Positions 33,656-45,300 of a stretch of DNA of 64,000 bases are shown here, one piece after another. Numbering within the stretch: position 1 is the first letter of the stretch; each line of letters opens with the position of its first letter. Source of the DNA: Carallia brachiata (taxonomy: Eukaryota > Streptophyta > Magnoliopsida > Malpighiales > Rhizophoraceae); assembly GCA_021464245.1 (NCBI GenBank), contig JADCRB010000051.1:371142-435141 (forward strand), written 5' to 3'. Under the pieces are notes generated by a model. The model saw nothing but the letters and a program-made list of their open reading frames with translations. It was not told the DNA's origin and made no database searches. Both the position numbers and the translations under genes were made by a program.

Positions 33656-33925
33656 TAGTTAGGCTTGTTGTAGACTTTGGAAAAATTTTGAACCCAAGGG
33701 CCTCTGGGCCAGCCCATTAGGCCTTATGGAGTCTACTAGCACCCAAGAATTATTCCACACATTGTTGGGCTACTCTATGAACCAGCCGCACGTGCCCCTC
33801 ACTCTAGGAGCAAGAGATCCAGGCCTCCCTTCCAGCGCCCATCTTGTGTTCGGACGGGCGGGCCAGGTATTGGACACACTGAGTCCAACACCTGGGCTAT
33901 TACCGCGATCCATCACTATAGAGCT
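33656..33925. repeat. GC-richer repeated block R5
   Basis: Same subtype as R3: AGACTTTGGAAAAATTTTGAA, ATGAACCAGCCGCACGTG, GGCGGGCCAGGTATTGGACA. It is the last copy, near the right border of the array. Confidence 0.65.
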
Positions 33926-34193
33926 CGAGCCGTTCTTATATTGCTCAATGTTTGTTTTTACCTTGGTTATAAAGCCTCTTTCCAGCAAGGGAATAAGAAA
34001 TATTTAAGAAAATACCCGATTTGTACTTTTTGATAGAAAAATCTATGTTGATAAATAATGCAGAAACTACCTGTTATATCATCAAAAAATTCTTTGCTTC
34101 TTTGACCATCCCATTATTTGGGCTTACAATGGTCCAATTGCCTCATAGAAAGTAATCCCAGCACTGAGACGTGCCTCAAATCTCAATGTAGCT

Positions 34194-34250
34194 GGCAGGG
34201 GTCGAACCCCTCCAATTCTCACTCTACTCTTATGGGATTCGCCTCTTTCT
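34194..34250 (-). mobile_element. SINE fragment with strong B box
   Basis: On the minus strand GGGGTTCGACCCCTGCC is a near-perfect tRNA-type B box. The surrounding DNA does not fold as a tRNA, so a SINE remnant is more likely than a tRNA gene. It marks the right end of homology to the first unit. Confidence 0.45.
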
Positions 34251-34259
34251 ACCGATCAC

Positions 34260-36209
34260 TAGAATAAAGAAATTAATCTTAGTCGATCTGGAATCTGGCT
34301 AAATATTATTTTTAAGCTTCATCTCCAACAATTTTTCGGTGAAACGGAAAAACTATGCACCCAAAAAAAAAAAAATCCACCGTTGAAGCCCACAACAATA
34401 CAGTCATTGATTAAAGCAAATGCCTCAAAGACGGTTTAATAAGACAGTTTAATTAACCTGACCACTAGCATTAATTTACATTTTATATTGTACAAAGAGG
34501 AGACAAAATCATGGATGCTGCCAGGTTACACGTCGAATGCACAGTGCTTAATCTCTCTGTTGCATTGTCATCACATTCATTTGATTGCAGGTGAACTTGG
34601 GACCCTTTAAAATAAGCTTGGCTTTATCGAGTCCATCTCCATCATTTGATGTTGTTGACCGGTGAGACGCAATTTTTTGATGGTGAGGACACAATCACCC
34701 ACAGTTCCATTTGGGTGACCCGTTAGCCCCATGTTCCTTCAAAGTGATAGTTACATTCTCCTCTCTCTATAATTGAAACGAAATATACCAATCGTGTGGT
34801 TCAATTAATTAGAGACTCAACTGTCGATCTTGTGGTTGGAAGTTTGAGTTTTATCAAGAAGGATCGTTTGATTGATGAGGCAAAATTTATTCTGAACTTT
34901 TCAAAATTTTCAACAGTTAAATAACATTTATCAGATAACGTGAAATTTATTCACTCATAAATTTAGTATATATTATTTTGTCTACCTTAAATAAAAGAGT
35001 TAAACAAATCCTTATGATGTACTTATAAAATACTACATCTATTTACTTATTTTTGAAATAAAGAAGAAAAGGCAGAACAAAAAACGAAATATAAAATGGA
35101 GCTCATGTCAGGAATAAAGCAGACACAGGAATACGGGGCCCCGGCATAAAGTGAAATCATACGTATCTCTGCCTTGGAATTGAGGAAAAATGTCCCCCTG
35201 CTTTATCCACACAGATGTGGTTTAACTTTTGATGTTGTAAAATGGACTTGAATGAAGCAACTTTGTTAGTCACTTGAAGTCACTTGCGTTTTTTATTTTT
35301 TAAAATGAGTAATAACTTGCTTTTTTCTCTCCCGAATTAGTATTTTCGGTATGAACCCAATATTGTGGAGATCCTGCATAATGGTCCTTTCTTTAAGAGA
35401 CAATTTTTAGTCGTAGAGTTCAACCACACGACCAAAAACCTTGGAAGAGTACAATTGAATAGAACATTTGCATTTTGCGACATAGCAAGTATTTTTAGTA
35501 AAGTATTGGTCAATTATTATATTAAAAAGGCGTTCATACATGAGTTTTTCACATTATGCCATCTAGAGAAGAGTGGCATACTCTAGGTCCATACTTTCTA
35601 CCATAAATTAGTTAATTTAATTTGTTATATACCAAGTGATTTAATCTAATTAACTCGTCTACTTACATGAACCTGCTGTTTTTACTTTCACAGAGTAATG
35701 TACCGATCTGCAGCAGCTGCTCAATAAATATCCAACTTTGTCCCAATTGCTGACGCTTGTGCTTTAATTTCCACTTCACTGCAAAAGATAACTGAAAAAG
35801 GAAAGTAGAGTAAAGGAAAAGAATCCGCTGCATGCAAAACCTATAAAGTTGTTTATATTTTTATTTTTTTATTCATTGATTGGAGCTGATAGCGAACGGT
35901 AGAAAGAGAGAATAGTGAGGGGCGAAAGTGAAATCCAAACCCCAATCATGTAGTCCAAGGACGCTTCTTGCAAACAATTCTGCTAAAGCTGGTCCACTTG
36001 AAGTTGTTTCTGTCTGCATTCTTTTGTTATAATGGACAGGGCCAAAACATACAATGTTCTGCATTTTATGGGTCATTCAATTATAACTATGATAACTATT
36101 CGATGTGATAATCTGATGATAATTCGATATATTTTCTCCACTTACAATTTGAGTTGGAGTATTAGTGACAATACTTGGAGGCCTTGACCTCAAAATTTAT
36201 TCGATTTGA
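34260..36209. other. Gene-poor stretch
   Basis: No gene recognised. Open frames are under 75 codons and resemble nothing I know. Confidence 0.5.
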
Positions 36210-36413
36210 TTGTTGCGCAGCTAGTTCTAAACTAGGCAGTTGCCGTTTGCGACTGAAAGAGACTCGTTCGAATCTAACAGTATTTGAGTAGTGAATCCCC
36301 TTTTATGCGTTGGATTGAATGAAATATACAAATGAGAGTTATTTTGACTTTGATTTATAAATCCGATCACCGACACAATCGCAATGAATCTGTTTTGTTC
36401 GTTAAAAAAAAAA
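36210..36413 (+). mobile_element. SINE-like repeat with A-tail
   Basis: B-box-like GTTCGAATC near 36269 and a poly(A) tail at 36404-36413. The middle (TTGGATTGAATGAAATATACAA and following) matches the minus-strand repeats at 17551-17857 and 7985-8275. No clear target-site duplication. Confidence 0.55.
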
Positions 36414-38160
36414 TTACAGCCGTGACAACGTAACTTGATTTCCACTAGGAGACAAAACATTGGGGCCAAAATTTGGGATAATTACACGTCTATATTAAAT
36501 ACATGCCAATAATGTCACACCAATGATATAATATATTTTTTTTGTTCCCTTTAAGCACAGCAATGATATGTGCTTTGTAAATATGGACTCTTGATGGACA
36601 CATTTTTTGTCAATATGGATCCCGAAATAATAAAATTCAAGAATTAACTGTGTGCATTTATTTACAATAAACAGATAGGAAATGAATTTCCTTCCCAATT
36701 TTTCAAATCTGATGTAAATCAATTAATAAAAAACATGGAAAAGTTATAGTCATAATATTTTCGCACATCCATTTTATCCCTATCCATTTGATTGCTTCGT
36801 GGACTCTTCAATCCGCCTACCGTATGCGGAAAAGTTATGTTTCCTCTTCTTCGCTAAATTTACTTCATGATTTTCACGGAGGTCATGTTGTTCCCAACTG
36901 ATGCTTGCAGCCAACATATGCCCTCCTTTTTTTTTTTTTTGACTATGCACAGTAAAATTCCTGGGTAAAATTGATCAAAAACAAGACAGAATCGAGTCCA
37001 CGAATTTTTTTTTTTTTTAAACCTAGAAGCTTTTATACTTTCTTCGTTTTTTTCTTTTCTTCGTTTTTTTCTTTTCTTAATCATTTTCTTGGCCATTAGC
37101 TAAGGCCAAGAAGATGATTGGCATATCTGGTTGAAGGTTTTTGTCACTAATAATCATATGTGTCGGCATTATCTACATGGAAAGTGGCGCTAGAAGTGCC
37201 CCCCCTCTTTGTTCTTCTGGTTGATTTTTCACTATCAACATTGATGATCATTTGACAACGATATCCTCTCAACTGTGAGGATTAATACTTCCTAAAACCG
37301 TATGTCCCAGTTTAAGGCCATGAAAGCCACCCTCCGATATTATTCCAATTGGTGATTTCTGCATAGTTAAACATGCATGGAATGACGTATACATGACAAA
37401 AATTTTAGACCTAAATGAAGTGCGTTAACATATCCTTGTTCTTCTTCCTCTCAATTTACTGGAAAATGCCCTGGCCCCAACTGATTGTAATTTCCAACAG
37501 AAATCTTTAATTATCTATCGTTATGATCATGATCAATTATCAATTAGGTATTCATAATTTTCCAAGAACATAAACGTGCTGCGCGTGGATTCAGTCGAAC
37601 AAAATGCGAAGAAGAAACTTAGGATTGAGAAATACTTGGTAAGATTTTTTAGGTGAGATAAAGTGAGATTAAAGTGATTTGAGCTGTTGAATTGCTGATT
37701 TAGAAGAAAAAAAAGATAAATTATTAAAAATCGTTAAATAAATTACTAACTACAATTATATAGATGTAGTAGAGTTCCTCAATATATGACCTTCTGTTTG
37801 TACTCCTTTATTTTAGTGAAACACTGGGCATAATTTAAAGTTTCTGATCGTTTACCTGTCAGCTGTGTTCTATAAGTTTGTCTCGAGGTCCTTTTAACAT
37901 AAATGATGTCGGAATTTTCTAATCAGCTTCTTTGTTGTGCGGGTACTATAGTAATAAGGGTGCTCTTTCTGCGTATATTCTCTTTGTCCTTTGTCCATCA
38001 TATGGTACCCCTTATGGTATTATACCCCATAAACTATAGATTGAGCAAGATTAAATGTTAGTACGAAATGAACAAAAAGAGAATTTTCTCATTATTTCAT
38101 TGAACTTATCACCCTCTACTGGGCCAAGACTGAGATATTATTAGATTACAATATTTGCTG

Positions 38161-38193
<33 letters not shown>

Positions 38194-41100
38194 CCATTTT
38201 TTTAAAAGTAAATGTTATGCGACTTATTCAATAATAATATATCTTACAAAAAATAACTAATTTATAACGGTTGCACTATTTTATTGAACCCACAAGAAAA
38301 AATTGAAGAACTTTCGACTATTTTATTTATCTTATTTCTTGGACTCAATAAATAAACGAAATCCTGCCATCATTCCTTACTATACAAATGGTCCCCAAAG
38401 GAAAAGCAAGAAGCCGACCAGGCTGGGTCAGATCGTTTTAGTTGTGCCAAATCAAGGAGGACCAATTAATATATGTCACCTTGCAAAATTTTGGCTCCTT
38501 CTCAACAAGCTAGGCTTTGGAAGCAGCCCTGCAATCATTTATCTTCTTTTTCATCATATTACATATGCTTCTCACTTTATTAAGGTTTGCACTGTAACTA
38601 CCTTCCCCCCACCAAAATTATTGCTTCTTAAAGTAATCGAAGACGGCTTTCAGTTAACTATAATTATTGAATCATTGGTGGTTTGGTTTAGGACTTTTGA
38701 CCTTATATCTATCTGCTCACCTCAATATATTTTCAATGCCACTGTTCCTCTAGCCTGTTTAGCTTCGTCTTTTTAAAATTTTTGAATTGCTTGCCTATAA
38801 GTTCCTTAATAACTGGGAAAATTAGATAACTTTGCAGTTCATCAATGGTCATCATATGCTTCAGCAATTGCAATTGTGACCAAATACAGTAATGCAGATC
38901 GGCAAGCAGTTGCTTAATGCTTAAATTCGAAACATGAAATGGGCTAATAACATAGCTCAGTTAGACTCAACCAACTGCATACTCCAGTTGGGAATCACCA
39001 TTTCAATTGGTTGTTTGGGGGGGTGGGGGGAGATGGGTTGGTCATGCATCTTAGGTTAATATGGCGAAAAAAGGTACTCGTGATTGTTTCCCATGAACAG
39101 TGAATTAATTATCCGGTAGTATTTTATCCTTTTTTGATAGGATAATAGTAATTTTATGTACCTGAGAATGAATCGATCAGATAATAACAATGCGGTTCTT
39201 ATTCTTGACGTGGATAACCTGCCTGTGCAACTACTAAAAATCGGGTTCTGATTTGGATTTTGATCTCTACTAGGAACACCGACGGTTTGCACTGAGCATT
39301 AGTGATTGGGTCAATATTTTAATTTTCTTTCCTTTTTATTATAACACTAAAATTTAGATATAAATGAGTTTTATTATAAAATTTAAAATATAAATATTAT
39401 ATAAGATCAGTTAAAATAAATAATTTTCTTCAAAAAAAATTTCTTTTTTTTAAATCAACCAAAAAATATTATTCAAATCTCATTGTGTATTACTTGCTAC
39501 ATACATAATACGTAAACCAATCGTTCAGAAAAAAGATACGTATACCAAATATTTCCCATTGCATTTTTACTTTGTAACATTAATAAAGGAGAGTGACGGT
39601 AATAATGATGATTGAATAGTGATGGACCGATGGTAGTCAAGTTCAAGATTGAATGGGGTCCTATGCCACTGCAGCCTAGAGCATCATCAGTCGAAAAACG
39701 GGACAACTACTCCAAGATTGATTCCCCAGCCGCGCTTTTATTCAATTCAGGTAATTACTTCTCAAAAAGCCAATGTATATGTCTTGGGGTTGAATATTTT
39801 AAATTTCAGGACTCATAATTAACCGAATAAATTCTAAGTTATTCACAAGAAGTATATTTAGTTGTTTGTGTTCATTGTGAGCGCTTGAATCCAGCAGCTT
39901 GGTGTATTGAGAGTCACCAATCATTTATTAGTTATTGAATGTTAAACTAATCATGTAAAATCCATTCGAATATCTTCGGTAATTTATTCAACTATTTTTT
40001 CATGTCTTTAACAACCTTATTGGTCCATTAAATTACCATGCAACGAAAACAATTCTGTCCTCTCAAACCTTTCGTCTTGAGAATAAAGCGAGATGCTATT
40101 TTCAGTATCAACGTATTTCAAATAGCACGGAACGACTTCACTAGCAAAATTAGCATATCTATGCTCTAATTAACAAGAGGTTTCGCTGTATAAGATCGAC
40201 TGGTCCTTCATCTAGATTTTGCAAATATGAACCTTGTACAAAAGGATTATGCTCGTTTCACGTTCGATCATATCGGAAGTACTTTTTTTTTTTTTTCAAG
40301 AAAATGAAAAAGCAAAAATGCTTCTCAAATCTCGCTAAAAAGAATTACATTGACGCACCACATGATGAGTTGAGTCATTACACTTGACTCTTGAAGGACC
40401 ATATTCCTCCGTAACCAATAAGAGTCACTAATTATTCAAAACTGTACAGTATCATGTATACTTTTTACCTTACTCCATGCTCTTCAGCACTCAAACTTTG
40501 GTTGAGTGATAGACCCGACGAACCATGCGCACAGTGGCTAGACAGGAAGTACGCATAGGTAAACAAACCATGGATTTTATTTTGATTTTATTTTTTTTTA
40601 TCCTAAGCATGGTTATAAAATCTAGTCCAATCCAGTTGGTCGAATTGATGGCCTAGCGACTCAAGCACTAGGCTAGGCTAGGTTGTTCAAACAGTGAAAT
40701 TTTTTTCACTTTTCATTGTGATCAGTGAATGAACAATAAAAGATAATTTTTTTTAATATTAGACAGTGTTACATAATATTTTCCTGTATTATTTCAGTCA
40801 TTTTTTTCGTCTCTAACAATTTATCGTTATTCATGTATTAAGTAACAGACTACAGTTGACATCTGAAAAAGAACTCTTTTAGAATTTTTATCAAAATTTT
40901 ATTTGACATAAACTACTTTTTAATTTTTAGAAGTGCAGTCATTATGTTAAATTGTACAAAATAACTTGTATATCTACTTAATGTATTCATTTTTTAAAAA
41001 TATAATTAATGATATGATTTTTGTTATACCAAAATAAATATTACTGTAAAATTTGATTCAATTGAATTAACCAATGATTTACCAATTGTACTGTAACTCA

Positions 41101-42417
41101 TTGATCCAATCTTCTATCCAGATCGATGTTTGAGTCAGGTTTCATAACTATAATTCTAAGCATTTGATAGACGCCTAAAATACCTTTTTTTTTACCCTTG
41201 GTGCATGTATACCAAGATCATTCGATAATGAGACGTTAATATGATTGATGGTTGTATCCAAATAATTGGATGGTTGAAAACTAAGAACACACTTTTACCT
41301 AATTCAAGTCCATGTACACTTTCTAACTTGTGCTCGAGTTCGAGAAGTATTTGAACTTGAAAAGGAGAAATGCAAAATTATAAGACCTGAATGGCACCTA
41401 GAATCTTTAAATGACGTAGACCCCTAAATTTTATCCAAGATCAACTCGCTCTTGTTTTGGGCAACACTAAAATCCCCAAAAGATCACAATTTGGTTCCAA
41501 GGAATAGATTCTCCCCCGTTGTCCCCACTTACCGACCACGCCAGACGGCACCGTACTCGCTTCCTTTTTTACGGCAAGCACGGAAAAGAGGTAAGATGGA
41601 TTGGAGATTGCAAGACGAGAGAAAGGAACACTTTCCTTCCTTGTTTGGTAGCACGAAGAGGAAAGGAAGATAACAAAGTTGCACTAGATAGCTCACAACG
41701 CCCCAGTATCAAATTAATTTAATAAAATTTTGAAATAATGTCAGAAATAATTGCGTTCTCCCTACCTAATCCACCCCAGAAAAATTATGTATATTGTAAA
41801 TTTTAAATTCGATAAATATGTAATTTTTAGTGACAAAGTTGTGCTCGTCCTCATCGGTGTTTGGGTAATAAATCTTTCTTATAAGTGTTGATTAAATGGA
41901 GATGCAACGATTTAACTCTGACCTACAAATATGATAATCAATATATTAGCAATACATATTTTTTTTGTCAAAAAAAAAAAAGAATTGGAAGGATTACATT
42001 TGTAGATCCACATGGAAAGAATTGATCTATTTCCTTCGTGCAGTTTCTTTCCAAACAAACAAAGGGACAAGGTATCTCTCTGAAAATGATGTTTATGGTT
42101 CAGTTAATTAAACTGAAATATTATAATTATTTTTGAATTAAAATTTTTGATTATACAAAATTAAAAATTGTCCTTGAATTGAAAATTAGGTTAACTAAAA
42201 ATTTCGATTTAGTTTCGTTTAATTGTTTGGTTAAGGAATTTAATAAAAAATTAAAATTTTAATATAAATATAAAAAAAATATTTTTGATATATTTTTTAA
42301 AAATTTAAAATTATCAATATATATAATATAAATAAGTGATTATTTAAGATATAATAATATTTTTTAAACATTTATTTGTCAATAATAATTATATTGGTAA
42401 TATTTTTTTATAATTAG

Positions 42418-42418
<1 letters not shown>
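36414..42418. other. Gene-poor stretch
   Basis: No gene recognised. It contains an AT microsatellite at about 38165-38192, a G-rich run at about 39017-39040, and a GC-richer patch at 41500-41680 of unknown nature. The longest open frame (38303-38776, 157 codons) has no recognisable features. Confidence 0.45.

Positions 42419-42462
<44 letters not shown>
42419..42462. repeat. AT microsatellite, about 21 repeats
   Basis: Uninterrupted AT dinucleotides inside very AT-rich DNA. Confidence 0.95.
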
Positions 42463-44734
42463 CATAACATTTTGCTTCAATTCAATTAATTATAATTTTT
42501 TAATATAAAAAATTAAAATTGAATTAAAAATTTTAATTTTTATTCAGTTCAATCAACAGATTATAAAATTAATTCAATTAATAAAAAATTCAATTTAATT
42601 CAACTTTTTTTTTCAGTTAACAAAATTTTTAATTTTTTTAACACCCCTGCCATCAATCCTTTTTCATTTTGCTTCGTTCCTCCTTTCCATTTTTACCACC
42701 CAAAAACCAGCGTAAAAAAGACTTCCCACCGCTTTTTTCCGCTGCCACGTTGCTTCGGAACCAAGGGCTTTAATTGTCATTTTGCCTCCAGCATCCGTCC
42801 CAACGTGCCAATGCTTTAAAATAACGTCGACACCCCGCCCCCAAACGTGCGCCCCTGTCCTGTCCCTTCCCCTTCTGCTCAGCCTCAAAGTACAACACTG
42901 AACTCTCCCCCAGCTCCGAAGATTCAGGCTTCACTAGACAAAAAAAAAAAAGAAGTACCAGGCTTCACGAGCTGTTTGGAAATTTAAATTGAAAAAAACT
43001 AAGTAGCAATATTTCAAAAGTAATTGTCTAATAGCAAAAGATATATATAGATTACATTTCATTTGTTCAGTTCCACAAATAAATAAAATTAAATATAAAA
43101 TAATTATTGTATTGTTCTCGTGTTGCTTCATATGTATTGTTCCATAGTAATGTTACTTTAAATTTAACAAGCTACTTTAAGAATTAATTATATGAATTTA
43201 AATTTCATGGATTTATTTTTTATAAAAGAAAAAATTTACTAATATTATAAAAAAAGGAAATCATATTAAAATTTGATAATATATAAAAATAAGAATCAAT
43301 TTCATAAAAGAAATTAAATAGCTGAAAATTCTAATAAATTTGTAAATATTAATCATCCATAGTTATATGACATATATTAATGTATAATACTGAAATTAAG
43401 AATTTTATACTATATTATTAATATTGTATACCATATAAACGATAGTTACTAGTATGAAAAATATTAAAATCATATATAAATATTTCATACTTTAATGTCG
43501 ATTATGTCAAAATATAAAAATTACACACACACACACATATATATGTTATTTTGAAGTAGTGCATTAGAATTTACTCCCAAAAAATATTCTCCAGCATAAT
43601 AAAGATATAGTATGAAAGGTTCTTGCTCAAAAATGTTGAATACTCAATGAATTTATTGTGTTCTGTCTAAAATTTATTATGCATTGACGAGGAAAACGTG
43701 AAAAAAGACCGAGAAAAAGAGGAAAACGTGAAATGTGTAAAATTTGTGGAATAGGACCGCTCTTGGCTCTGTCAGATACTTATTAGATCGGGACAATGTT
43801 TGGTCCTTTTTTTTTTTTATTTTCGGTTTCAAATTTGGTCCATAAAATATTGCATGTAATACGACCACTTACAAGAAATGCGTGCCAAATTAATATTAAA
43901 TAAAAGTATAATTGTTATTAGTCAATACTCTGTTATATCACGGAATAATTGATGGAATATAGAAAATTAAGTTGCCAATCAGAGAAGTCGACACTCTTAC
44001 AAAAATAACAACATGCCCAAATTTTTTCAATAGCTCCAAAAGATTTTTCGTCCTTTTCTTCGAAATTGGACCTCCATATACAGAGAACTACAGGATTTTA
44101 CAATATTTCTTATAATAAAAAATAATTTCTTATTTAAAATCAATAAGAAATGATAGTCACAGAATTATTAAATAAGATTAAAAATTTCATACAAAATTAA
44201 GTCTCTTTACTTGGTTAAAAAAAAAAAAAAAATCTCCTCCCTATGTATTGGCTGGTGATTATTACAGACTTTCTGATACTAATTTTAATTAACTTATTTT
44301 TACACCCTATCGGTATTTATTATCATACAAAAAGATAGTTTAATAACAAATTAATGTATTTTTTACGCAACAAATTTTGATTTTAAACACCTTGCTTAAG
44401 CCCCTCCTTAGTTGATTTATGCTCAGAACTTCACATTGTATAAGCAGTAATAGGTAATGTTAGAAATAAGTTCGTTTACTTTGACTCCGACGGTAAAGTT
44501 ATTTTCAGTCTCACTAATACTGAAGAGGTAAATCGATTTCTTTAGAGCTGTTAAATAAGATTTTAATAAACAAAGTTAAGTTAACTTCAGTTTAAAAATA
44601 TAATAATTGATGTACTAAATAAAATTTTTTTTTATAAAAAAATTAATTTATTTTAACAATTTATTATCTGAAAGTAGCCGCACATTAATAATAACTTTTA
44701 ATTTTTTAGGATAAAATAATATTTCCGATTTCTT
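42463..44734. other. Intergenic with one GC-rich patch
   Basis: Mostly AT-rich and empty. A patch at 42700-42900 is unusually GC-rich for the region, but its 74-codon minus frame resembles nothing known. A short CA/TA microsatellite lies near 43524-43545. Confidence 0.45.
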
Positions 44735-45300
44735 AAACGTCTTTGGAAATGTCCCATCACAGCTTTCTCTCTCTGTCTCTCTCTCTCTCTCCCTCTATAT
44801 TTACTTTTTCGTTTATTTTTCTTTTTGTTTTCTCATCTTTGACTGACTTCTTTTTGTTTTTTTACAAAAAGAAGACTCTTTCCCTGCTCCTACGCTCTCT
44901 CTCTCTCTCTGGCTCTCTCTGTGGCCGTTTCCTCCGACACATTCAACGTCCGGTGAGGGGGCGGTTTGTTTCCCTCTCTGTCTCCGCCTACGCGAAACCA
45001 CCTTCAGCGGCCGGAAAACCATTTTTTCGTGAACTCCAAGGCGGCGCCGTCTCGCGCCTTCTCAGTCAGCAGTGACGATCACAGCCTTTTGACTGAGGAC
45101 TTTTCGATGTTATAGATTTTGGAGAGACCCGCAGATCTGTGAAGAAGCTGTTTTTGTTTTCAGTTTTGTGTGTGAGAGACGGAGGAGAGTAGGTAGGGTA
45201 GGGTTTTGATGTGAGGAGTCAGTAGATGGTATATAATGAACGGAGCTCCGGCGAACGATCGGAGAGGGAGGTGGCGTTTTCGTAAATATTCTCACATGGA
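44735..45300 (+). promoter_or_regulatory. Promoter and leader of the PRAF-like gene, with uORFs
   Basis: CT-rich runs at 44752-44795 and 44896-44920 are typical of plant core promoters and leaders. Just before the main ATG lie a start-stop uORF (ATG TGA, 45209-45214), a 19-codon uORF (45226-45285), and an ATG at 45236 whose frame overlaps the main start. Whether they are in the mRNA depends on the unknown transcription start and on splicing of the leader. Confidence 0.5.

Noticed and set aside
34194..34250. Possible tRNA gene (perfect-looking B box)
   Set aside because: No acceptor stem or anticodon arm could be paired around it; a SINE remnant fits better.
38160..38195. CRISPR-like or other regular repeat array
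   Set aside because: Only simple AT microsatellites occur; no repeat-spacer structure anywhere, as expected in a plant genome.
38303..38776. 157-codon plus frame in the gene-poor region
   Set aside because: No domain, no signal or repeat structure, residue use like translated AT-rich DNA, and no neighbouring exons that extend it.
44743..45075. 110-codon Ser/Leu-rich frame
   Set aside because: Translation of CT microsatellites in the PRAF leader region.
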